From: Burkholderiaceae bacterium
Lineage (GTDB): Bacteria > Pseudomonadota > Gammaproteobacteria > Burkholderiales > Burkholderiaceae_E
Length of the DNA: 13,029 nt
Direction of reading: 5' to 3'
Assembly (NCBI GenBank): GCA_019428955.1
Contig: JAHYJF010000077.1
Location: 1-13,029, forward strand
Below are positions 1 to 5,894 of this stretch, one piece after another (position 1 is the first letter of the stretch; every line of letters starts with the position of its first letter). Below the pieces are notes generated by a model. The model was not told where the DNA came from. It worked only from the letters and a program-made list of their open reading frames with translations, and made no database searches. The position numbers and the translations under genes were made by a program.

Positions 1-869
1 GTGCCAAGCTTTCCGGGTCGCGGTTTGCGGTACTGCGCGGGCCGATGGCGCGCCTGCACCGCGCGCTGGCGCAGTACATGCTCGATGTGCAGACAACCGA
101 GCATGGCTATACCGAGTGCTACACCCCCTACATCGTGAACGCGCAGACCTTGCGCGGCACCGGGCAGCTGCCCAAGTTCGAGGAAGACCTGTTCGCGGCC
201 AGGAAGGGCGGGCAGGGCAGCGATGCAGAGTCAGCGGCCGGAGAGGAAAGGAGCGATGCGCAGGAAGCGCTTTACCTGATCCCCACTTCGGAGGTGCCGC
301 TCACCAACCTGGTGCGGGGTGAGATCGTGCCCGCCGAGAAGCTGCCGATGCGCCTCACCGCGCATACCCCGTGCTTTCGCTCCGAGGCCGGGTCTTACGG
401 CAAGGACACCCGCGGGATGATTCGCCAGCACCAGTTCGACAAGGTTGAAATGGTGCAGATCGTGGCGCCGGAAACCTCCTACGACACGCTCGAGGAGATG
501 GTCGGGCACGCCGAGCGCATCCTCCGGGGGCTTGGTCTGCCCTACCGGGTGATGCTGCTGTGCACCGGCGACATGGGCTTTGGCGCCGCCAAGACCTACG
601 ACCTCGAGGTCTGGCTGCCGGGGCAGGGCGCCTACCGCGAAATTTCTTCGGTCTCCAACTGCGAGGCCTTCCAGGCGCGCCGGATGCAGGCCCGGTATCG
701 CAACGACGCCGGGCGCACCGAACTGCTCCACACCCTGAATGGTTCGGGGCTCGCGGTCGGTCGCACCCTGGTCGCCGTGCTCGAGAACTACCAGAATGTC
801 GATGGCAGCGTTACCGTGCCACCGGCGCTGCGGCCTTACATCGGCGGGCTCGAGGTACTGCGCTCCTGA
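1..869 (+). CDS. serS: Seryl-tRNA synthetase, 5'-truncated by window edge
   Basis: Charges tRNA-Ser with serine in the cytoplasm. The gene enters from the left edge (first whole codon at position 3), and 288 codons are visible, so roughly the first 140 residues (the N-terminal coiled-coil arm) lie outside. The class II synthetase core is plain: the KLSGSRFAVLRGP entry to the catalytic domain, the TSEVPLTN serine-pocket segment, motif 2 around FRSEAGSYGKDTRGMIRQHQ, and motif 3 as GSGLAVGRTLVAVLENYQ near the C terminus. Between DLF and LIPTSE there is a Gly/Ser/Glu-rich stretch of about 27 residues, compared with about 15 in the E. coli protein as I recall it; it contains SDA twice. The gene ends with TGA, 61 bases before a tRNA-Ser gene, so enzyme and substrate RNA are neighbours. 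Identification is certain; only the N terminus is unseen. Confidence 0.97.
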   Translation, partial: AKLSGSRFAVLRGPMARLHRALAQYMLDVQTTEHGYTECYTPYIVNAQTLRGTGQLPKFEEDLFAARKGGQGSDAESAAGEERSDAQEALYLIPTSEVPLTNLVRGEIVPAEKLPMRLTAHTPCFRSEAGSYGKDTRGMIRQHQFDKVEMVQIVAPETSYDTLEEMVGHAERILRGLGLPYRVMLLCTGDMGFGAAKTYDLEVWLPGQGAYREISSVSNCEAFQARRMQARYRNDAGRTELLHTLNGSGLAVGRTLVAVLENYQNVDGSVTVPPALRPYIGGLEVLRS

Positions 870-890
870 TCGGCGAGTGCCCGCTCGGAC

Positions 891-899
891 TGCTATAAT
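891..899 (+). promoter_or_regulatory. Extended -10 promoter of tRNA-Ser
   Basis: TGCTATAAT is a consensus -10 box (894-899) with the TGn extension. No convincing -35 hexamer sits 16-18 bases upstream, which an extended -10 can tolerate. The following bases, CCGCGGCC, are GC-rich, as in the discriminators of stringently controlled stable-RNA promoters; ppGpp control is inferred from that. Transcription should start near 906, about 25 bases before the mature tRNA. Confidence 0.7.
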
Positions 900-930
900 C
901 CGCGGCCTCGACTGTTGATCTCGGTCCCGC

Positions 931-1021
931 GGAAAGGTGGCAGAGTGGTCGAATGCGCCGGACTCGAAATCCGGTTTACGGTTTCGCCGTAACGTGGGTT
1001 CGAATCCCACCCTTTCCGCCA
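931..1021 (+). tRNA. tRNA-Ser (anticodon CGA)
   Basis: The 91-base gene folds as a class II tRNA. The acceptor stem pairs GGAAAGG (931-937) with CCTTTCC (1011-1017), followed by discriminator G and encoded CCA (1019-1021). The anticodon stem is CCGGA (958-962) with TCCGG (970-974), and the loop CTCGAAA gives anticodon CGA at 965-967, reading UCG. The long variable arm expected of tRNA-Ser is present: TTACGG (976-981), loop TTTCG, CCGTAA (987-992). The T arm has GGTTCGAATCC. It lies just downstream of serS, whose product recognises the long variable arm. Confidence 0.98.
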
Positions 1022-1031
1022 AGAAACCAGC

Positions 1032-1061
1032 AGACAAGAGCCTTGCGGGGCACTCTTGTCT
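1032..1061 (+). terminator. Hairpin after tRNA-Ser, probable terminator
   Basis: A perfect 9-bp inverted repeat, AGACAAGAG (1032-1040) and CTCTTGTCT (1053-1061), encloses a 12-base loop. It starts 10 bases after the tRNA CCA end, where a terminator is expected. The T tract is poor (TTATACAT), so intrinsic termination may be weak or the hairpin may mainly protect the RNA 3' end before trimming. Confidence 0.55.
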
Positions 1062-1171
1062 TATACATACCCAAGAACGTATCCCAAGAATCTTGCTGGG
1101 TCATGTTCGCGCCCCAAGTTGGGCGGCGTGTTCCGTGAGGCGATTTGAGTCCTCGCCAGACGGCATCTTGA
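1062..1171. other. Unassigned spacer with short CCCAAG repeats
   Basis: No coding frame here resembles a known protein. CCCAAGAA occurs at 1070-1077 and again at 1083-1090, 13 bases apart; the second copy is part of the palindrome CAAGA-A-TCTTG. A third CCCAA pairs with TTGGG around a central G at 1113-1123. The left junction of the accessory scar must lie in this stretch, because the transporter remnant that follows has no N-terminal half here in any frame. Confidence 0.4.
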
Positions 1172-1786
1172 GCCGGGGCGGTTCTGGCATTTTTTGGTGA
1201 AGGCGTCGGCTGGCGGAGGTGGTGCGCGATTGTTGCCGGCCTGATCGGCGTGTTGATCATCCTGCGACCTGGCGCGAGCGACTTCTCGGCGCTGTCGATG
1301 CTGGCGGTGGTCGGCCCCCTGGGCTTTGCCGGTCGAGACCTGGTGAGCCGCGCAGCCCCGGTGTCGCTGACCACCTGGCTCCTGGGCCTGTACGGCTTCC
1401 TGGCAGTGCTTGTCGCCGGGCTTCTTTTTTGCTGGTGGGATGGCAAACAGTTTGTTCGGCTGACCATCGCCAACGCCATGGGCATGGCTGGCGCGGTGGG
1501 GGCGGGCGTCTTCGGCTACGCGGCGCTGATGAAGGCGATGCGCACCGGCTCCATTGCGGCCGTCACGCCTTTCAGGTACACCCGCATGCTCTTCGGCATT
1601 ACGCTCGGCATCGTGATATTTGGCGAACGACTGGATGGACCCATGATCCTCGGCTGTATCGTGATCATCGGCTCCGGTCTGTTGATCTGGTGGCAGAGCA
1701 GGGCTGCGAATCCGAGCATGAACCCCGACGCTCGATTGACTGGTTCGGCAGCGAACCCGCGGTCGAGACCTTGGACGAAACAATGA
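1172..1786 (+). pseudogene. DMT/EamA transporter remnant, 5' half missing
   Basis: The frame is open from 1172 (TGA at 1169) to a TAA-less tail ending in TGA at 1784-1786. From about 1178 it matches the drug/metabolite transporter superfamily: AFFGEGVGWRRW, then IGVLIILRPG, which in intact members lies near residues 110-140 of about 300. The C-terminal EamA repeat follows with several hydrophobic segments, the characteristic VTPFRYTRMLFG stretch, a second GE motif (IFGERLDGP) and a last membrane span GCIVIIGSGLLIWW. The first EamA repeat is absent: nothing in any frame between the tRNA hairpin and 1172 resembles it. A GTG at 1250 could start a shorter product, but it lies inside a membrane-proximal conserved segment, so it is unlikely to be the native start. 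With only half of the ten-helix fold the product should not transport. The substrate is unknown. Confidence 0.8.
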
Positions 1787-1851
1787 ACTTCTTTAACTTA
1801 TCCAAGCTTCCCCAAAAAATACTTTGCGCTGCTGTAGTCTATTGACGCTAA
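1787..1851. other. AT-rich junction between two gene remnants
   Basis: These 65 bases separate the transporter tail from the open terminase frame (TAA at 1849-1851). They are clearly more AT-rich than the flanks, with an AAAAAA run, and hold no recognisable gene. The break point that removed the terminase 5' half lies here or at its right edge. I see no clear promoter. Confidence 0.4.
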
Positions 1852-2577
1852 AAGACGTTCCGCCGACTGTATCTGGATCAGTGGACCGAGCAGGATTCGC
1901 GCTGGATCAGTCTCGACACCTGGGATGCTTGCGGCGACGAACTCCCGGACCTGACCGGGCGCGACTGTTACGCCGGATTGAACCTGGCGAGCACGACTGA
2001 TATCGCCGCGTTATCACTGGTGTTTCCGGTCGATACCAAGCTCTACGTCAAACCCTATTTCTGGGTGCCCCAGGAGGGCATGAAACGCCGCGTAGATCGT
2101 GACCGCGTGCCCTATGACGCCTGGGTAAGTCAGGGGCTGATAGAAGCCACTGAGGGCGATGTAATCGACTATGACGTGATCCGAAAAAGGATCAATCAAC
2201 TGGCCGAGACGTACCGCATCAAAGAGATAGCTGTCGACCGCTGGAACGCTACCCAGATATCCACGCAGTTGACCGGCGACGGGTTCGAGATGGTCGGCTT
2301 CGGGCAGGGCTTCGCGTCCATGTCAGGGCCGATGCGTGAACTGGAGCGCCGGTTGCTGGCTCGCGACATTCACCACGGCGGCAACGCTGCGCTGCGCTGG
2401 ATGGCGGCGAACGTGTCGGCAACGATGGACGCGGCCGGAAACACGAAACCAGACAAGGCGAAGTCGTCAGGTCGGATCGACGGCATCGTCGCAACAATCA
2501 TGGCGATAGGTCGCTATCAGGCGGCAGAGCAGCCACGCACGATCCAACATATCGACCAGTTGCTTAGCTTCGTTTGA
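1852..2577 (+). pseudogene. Phage terminase large subunit remnant (nuclease domain only)
   Basis: TerL packages phage DNA into capsids using an N-terminal ATPase and a C-terminal RNase H-like nuclease. This frame encodes only the C-terminal part, about 241 codons compared with more than 500 in intact HK97-type proteins. It opens at FRRLYLDQWTEQDSRW, typical of the linker after the ATPase domain, and runs through the nuclease fold: CYAGLNLASTTDIAAL, then IAVDRWNATQ, then FGQGFASMSGPMRELE, and SSGRIDGIVATIMAIGR near the end. In the family the first segment reads GLDLxSTxD, and that Asp is a metal ligand; here the codon at 1981-1983 is AAC (Asn). The Asp residues of VDRWN and RIDG are kept. There is no Walker A motif and no start codon with a ribosome site; the first plausible start, TTG at 1978, is internal to the domain. 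No portal gene follows. I read it as a dead prophage fragment. Confidence 0.85.
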
Positions 2578-2587
2578 GGTTCATCCC

Positions 2588-2700
2588 CTGCCGACGGGGT
2601 GCGAAAGCTACGGTCGGCCACGGATTAGACGGTGAGTGCCGTGTTTCAGAAAACCCCGTCAGCCGGCGACTATCTACCATAAAGGGTAGGGCGCCGGCAC
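2588..2700 (-). other. Structured non-coding prophage segment, possible antisense RNA
   Basis: No protein is recognisable here, but several inverted repeats fit together. GCCGGCG (2662-2668) pairs with CGCCGGC (2692-2698), and inside it CTACC (2674-2678) pairs with GGTAG (2685-2689). GACGGGGT (2593-2600) pairs with ACCCCGTC (2653-2660), enclosing CACGG and CCGTG arms. On the minus strand this gives a hairpin followed by a larger branched stem. Such compact multi-stem RNAs are known from temperate phage immunity regions (the C4 antisense RNA of P1 and the related P4 CI RNA). The likeness is from memory of general architecture, not an alignment, and the strand is a guess based on how the stems read. 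Confidence 0.3.
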
Positions 2701-2724
2701 CTACACTTTCTCGCTGCGCCAGCG

Positions 2725-2747
2725 GTGGGGGCATTAGTGGGGGCATT
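2725..2747. repeat. Tandem GTGGGGGCATT repeat near tRNA-Arg 3' end
   Basis: Two exact 11-base copies, 2725-2735 and 2737-2747, have a 12-base period. They lie about 70 bases beyond the 3' end of tRNA-Arg. On the minus strand they read AATGCCCCCAC twice, which also supplies two in-frame ATG codons. Direct repeats of this size beside a tRNA attachment site fit integrase arm-type binding sites, or the leftover start region of a lost integrase gene; this is inference from position. Confidence 0.4.
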
Positions 2748-2765
2748 CTAGAGATACACCCCTAG

Positions 2766-2805
2766 AAACACTTAGGCCAGTCCCGAAGAACTGGCCTAAG
2801 TGTTT
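2766..2805 (-). terminator. Strong hairpin terminator of tRNA-Arg
   Basis: A perfect 16-bp stem joins 2766-2781 (AAACACTTAGGCCAGT) to 2790-2805, with an 8-base loop. Read on the minus strand it begins 8 bases after the tRNA CCA end and finishes in GTGTTT followed by CTA. The arms begin and end in A/T runs on both strands, so it may stop transcription from either side. Confidence 0.8.
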
Positions 2806-2813
2806 GATTGTAA

Positions 2814-2890
2814 TGGCGCGCCCGGCAGGAATTGAACCCACGACCCCCTGGTTCGTAGCCAGGTACTCTATCCAGCTGAGCTACGGGCGC
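2814..2890 (-). tRNA. tRNA-Arg (anticodon ACG)
   Basis: The 77-base gene reads from 2890 down to 2814. Acceptor stem GCGCCCG pairs with CGGGCGC, followed by discriminator G and encoded CCA (2816-2814). The D arm contains AGCTCAGCTGGATAGAG. The anticodon stem is CCTGG with CCAGG, and the loop CTACGAA gives anticodon ACG (2856-2854). The first anticodon base is normally deaminated to inosine by TadA, so this one tRNA reads CGU, CGC and CGA. The T arm contains GGGTTCAATTCC. The 3' end faces the prophage scar, consistent with use as an integration site. Confidence 0.98.
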
Positions 2891-2900
2891 ACAGCAATAC

Positions 2901-2909
2901 ATTATACCA
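2901..2909 (-). promoter_or_regulatory. Extended -10 promoter of tRNA-Arg
   Basis: On the minus strand TGGTATAAT is a consensus -10 box with TGn extension. The box ends 10 bases before the mature tRNA 5' end, so the leader would be only about 4 bases. No good -35 hexamer is visible at 16-18 bases upstream. Confidence 0.7.
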
Positions 2910-3036
2910 GTAGCGGGGGCCAATTGTGGCGCATCGCTGCCCACTGGCGAAACAGGTGCCGGGGCATGAGTATGGCGGACGGTATTTCAGCCGTGGCCGA
3001 CAATGGTCGTTTATAGTGAGAAGGCTGGACCCCGGT

Positions 3037-3076
3037 GTGAGCTTGCCCATGTTGGAAATGGGCGTTTTCTGCTCAC
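3037..3076 (+). promoter_or_regulatory. Nested inverted repeat in the aceE leader
   Basis: GTGAGC (3037-3042) is repeated inverted as GCTCAC (3071-3076). Inside lies GCCCAT (3045-3050), loop GTTGGAA, ATGGGC (3058-3063), followed directly by GTTTTCT. The inner hairpin plus short T run resembles a weak terminator or attenuator about 105 bases before the aceE start. An operator for a dimeric repressor is the alternative. It is not the AATTGGT-type box of E. coli PdhR. Candidate -10 boxes (TATAAC 3085-3090, TAGAAT 3093-3098) lie downstream without a good -35, so whether the repeat is transcribed is open. Confidence 0.4.
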
Positions 3077-3168
3077 GAATATCGTATAACGGTAGAATTT
3101 TGCACCAGATGAGAAAAGGCGTGGGCTGCTTCACCGCGGTCCATGTCGATTGGCAGTAAGAAACCAAT

Positions 3169-3174
3169 AAGGAG
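3169..3174 (+). promoter_or_regulatory. Ribosome binding site of aceE
   Basis: AAGGAG lies 7 bases before ATG 3182. It decides the start: an in-frame ATG at 3143 would add 13 residues but has no such site upstream, and the first residues after 3182 fit the family N terminus. Confidence 0.8.
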
Positions 3175-3181
3175 CAGCCTC

Positions 3182-5887
3182 ATGTCTGCCAGTTCCCACC
3201 TCCTGAACGACGATCTACCCGATGATTCCGACGCCCTGGAAACCGGTGAGTGGCTCGATTCGCTTGAGGCCGTCATCGACCGGGAAGGGCCGGAGCGGGC
3301 CCACTACCTGCTGCAGCGCATGACTGACCTGGCGCGGCGCAACGGCGCCTATCTGCCGTTCTCGGCCCATACCGCCTACGTCAACACCATTCCCTCACAT
3401 CTGGAGACGCAGAACCCGGGCAACACCGAGTTCGAGGAGCGGATTCGCTCCTACGTGCGCTGGAACGCCATGGCGATGGTCGTCAAGGCCAACAAGCACA
3501 ATCCCCCTGACGGCGGCGACTTGGGCGGGCACATAGCGTCGTTCGCATCACTGGCGACGATGATCGGCGCCGGGATGAATCATTTCTGGCATGCGCCCCA
3601 CGAGGGCCATGGCGGCGACCTGGTCTATTTCCAGGGTCACACCGCGCCCGGGCTCTACGGTCGCGCTTTCGTGGAGGGGCGGCTGACCGAAGACCAGTTG
3701 CTGCATTTCCGCCAGGAAGTCGACGGCAAGGGATTGCCTTCCTACCCGCATCCCAAGCTGCTGCCCGATTTCTGGCAGTTCCCGACGGTGTCGATGGGGC
3801 TGGGCCCGCTGATGGCGATCTATCAGGCGCGATTCCTCAAGTATCTCCATGCCCGCGGCATTGCCGACACCAGCAACCGCAAGGTGTGGGTCTTCTGCGG
3901 CGACGGCGAGATGGACGAACCAGAATCGCTCGGTGCGATCGGCATGGCCTCGCGCGAGAACCTCGACAACCTGATCTTCGTGGTCAACTGCAACCTGCAG
4001 CGCCTCGACGGGCCGGTACGCGGCAACGGCAAGATCATCCAGGAACTCGAGGGCGATTTCCGGGGCAGTCACTGGAACGTAATCAAGCTGCTGTGGGGTT
4101 CGTACTGGGATCCGCTGCTCGCGCACGACAACGAGGGCATCCTGCGGCGGGTTATGGAAGAGACGGTCGACGGCGAGTACCAGGCTTACAAGGCCAACGA
4201 TGGCGCCTACGTGCGCAAGCATTTCTTCGGCAAGCACCCCAAGCTGCTGGAAATGGTGTCACGCATGACCGACGAAGACATCTGGCGGCTCAATCGCGGC
4301 GGCCACGATCCCTACAAGGTCTACGCTGCCTTTGATGCGGCGGTGCGCCACAAGGGCGCTCCCACGGTACTCCTGGTCAAGACCGTCAAGGGCTGGGGCA
4401 TGGGCCCGGCTGGCGAGGCCAAGAACCCGACCCACCAGCTCAAGAAGCTCGACACCGAGTCGATCAAGGCGTTTCGCGATCGCTTCAACATCCCGATTCC
4501 CGACGATCAGCTCGCCGACCTGCCGTTCTACAAGCCCGCCGAAGACGCGCCCGAGGTGCAGTACATGCATTCGCGTCGCCAGGCGCTCGGTGGCTATCTG
4601 CCGCAGCGCCGCCGGCTGGCCGACGAGTCGCTCAGGGTGCCGGAACTCGCCGCCTTCCAGGCGCTGCTCGAGCCCACCGCCGCTGGTCGCGAAATCTCGA
4701 CGACACAGGCGTTCGTGCGCATCCTCACCAACGTACTGCGCGACAAGGAAATCGGACCCCGAACCGTGCCGATCGTTCCTGACGAGGCGCGCACTTTCGG
4801 GATGGAGGGCATGTTCCGCCAACTCGGTATCTACGCCCCCGAGGGCCAGAAGTACGAACCGGTGGACCGAGACCAGGTGATGTATTACCGCGAGGACGCG
4901 GCCGGTCAGATTCTCGAGGAGGGAATCAACGAAGCGGGCGCGTTCAGCTCCTGGATCGCCGCGGCGACCTCGTACTCGACCAACAACCGCATCATGCTGC
5001 CGTTCTACATCTACTACTCGATGTTCGGCTTCCAGCGCATCGGTGACCTGGCGTGGGCGGCGGGTGACATGCAGGCCCGCGGCTTCCTCTTGGGCGGCAC
5101 CGCCGGGCGCACGACGCTCAACGGCGAAGGCCTGCAGCACGAGGACGGCCACAGCCACATCCTGTCGTCGACCATCCCCAACTGCGTCTCCTACGATCCG
5201 ACCTTCGCGCACGAGCTGGCGGTAATCATGCAGCATGGCATGAAGCGCATGGTCCAGGATCAGGAGAACGTCTTCTACTACCTTACGCTGATGAACGAGA
5301 ACTACCCGCACCCCGGCCTGAAGAAGGGCGACGAGGACGGGATCATCCGCGGGATGTACCAGATCCAGAAGGGTAAACGGCGCGCGCTGCGGGCCCAGTT
5401 GCTGGGCTCTGGAACGATCCTGCGCGAGGTGATGGCGGCGGCCGAAATGCTCGAAGCCGATTGGGGCGTGGCGGCCGACGTCTGGAGCGTGACCAGCTTC
5501 ACCGAACTGCGCCGCGACGGACTCGACTGCGAGCGCGACAACCTGCTGCACCCCGGCGGCAAACAGCAGCTCGCCTACGTGACCGGGGCGCTGGAATCGA
5601 GCTCGGGGCCGATCGTGGCGGCGACCGACTACATGAAACTGTTTGCCGAGCAGATTCGCGCCTACATGCCCAAGGGACGCGACTATCGCGTGCTTGGCAC
5701 CGACGGCTTCGGGCGCTCGGATTTCCGCTCCAAGCTGCGTGAACATTTCGAGGTCGATCGCCGTTTCGTGGTGATTTCCGTACTGCGGGCGCTCGCCGAC
5801 GAAGGCAGCCTGCCGGCCAAGAGGGTGAAGGAAGCGATCAGCAAGTACGGGATCAACCCCGACAAAGCCAACCCCCACCACGCGTGA
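3182..5887 (+). CDS. aceE: Pyruvate dehydrogenase E1 component, homodimeric type
   Basis: Thiamine diphosphate enzyme that decarboxylates pyruvate and acetylates the lipoyl groups of E2, the first step of the cytoplasmic pyruvate dehydrogenase complex. The 901-residue product is close to the 887 of E. coli AceE, and the homology is continuous, e.g. INTIPSHLE-like start, SYPHPKLLPDFWQFPTVSMG and NRGGHDPYKVYAAF. The thiamine diphosphate motif is GDG at residues 240-242 with NCN at 269-271, in the family-typical GDGEMDEPES and NCNLQRLDGP contexts. It is the first gene of aceE-aceF-lpd: aceF begins 7 bases after the stop. Regulation is not obvious; the leader holds the nested inverted repeat at 3037-3076. 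The large open frames on the opposite strand are codon shadows. Confidence 0.98.
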   Translation: MSASSHLLNDDLPDDSDALETGEWLDSLEAVIDREGPERAHYLLQRMTDLARRNGAYLPFSAHTAYVNTIPSHLETQNPGNTEFEERIRSYVRWNAMAMVVKANKHNPPDGGDLGGHIASFASLATMIGAGMNHFWHAPHEGHGGDLVYFQGHTAPGLYGRAFVEGRLTEDQLLHFRQEVDGKGLPSYPHPKLLPDFWQFPTVSMGLGPLMAIYQARFLKYLHARGIADTSNRKVWVFCGDGEMDEPESLGAIGMASRENLDNLIFVVNCNLQRLDGPVRGNGKIIQELEGDFRGSHWNVIKLLWGSYWDPLLAHDNEGILRRVMEETVDGEYQAYKANDGAYVRKHFFGKHPKLLEMVSRMTDEDIWRLNRGGHDPYKVYAAFDAAVRHKGAPTVLLVKTVKGWGMGPAGEAKNPTHQLKKLDTESIKAFRDRFNIPIPDDQLADLPFYKPAEDAPEVQYMHSRRQALGGYLPQRRRLADESLRVPELAAFQALLEPTAAGREISTTQAFVRILTNVLRDKEIGPRTVPIVPDEARTFGMEGMFRQLGIYAPEGQKYEPVDRDQVMYYREDAAGQILEEGINEAGAFSSWIAAATSYSTNNRIMLPFYIYYSMFGFQRIGDLAWAAGDMQARGFLLGGTAGRTTLNGEGLQHEDGHSHILSSTIPNCVSYDPTFAHELAVIMQHGMKRMVQDQENVFYYLTLMNENYPHPGLKKGDEDGIIRGMYQIQKGKRRALRAQLLGSGTILREVMAAAEMLEADWGVAADVWSVTSFTELRRDGLDCERDNLLHPGGKQQLAYVTGALESSSGPIVAATDYMKLFAEQIRAYMPKGRDYRVLGTDGFGRSDFRSKLREHFEVDRRFVVISVLRALADEGSLPAKRVKEAISKYGINPDKANPHHA

Positions 5888-5894
5888 GCAGAAT

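Noticed and set aside
937..1200. Open frame beginning inside tRNA-Ser
   Set aside because: Its first 28 codons are tRNA sequence; such frames are a usual false call over tRNA-Ser genes.
2564..2746. 60-codon frame on the minus strand beginning in the GTGGGGGCATT repeats, as a small phage protein or integrase start
   Set aside because: It overlaps the end of the terminase remnant, lacks a ribosome site and resembles no family I can name; the inverted repeats explain the segment better as structure. I keep it only as a possible relic.
1031..2813. Perfect attL/attR pair flanking a defined prophage
   Set aside because: I compared the 3' ends of tRNA-Ser and tRNA-Arg and the flanking bases and found no shared core beyond the common T-arm sequence, so the original ends cannot be placed.
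2762..2944. Open frame over tRNA-Arg on the minus strand, and its plus-strand counterpart
   Set aside because: The translated part is the tRNA and its terminator hairpin; there is no independent evidence for a protein.
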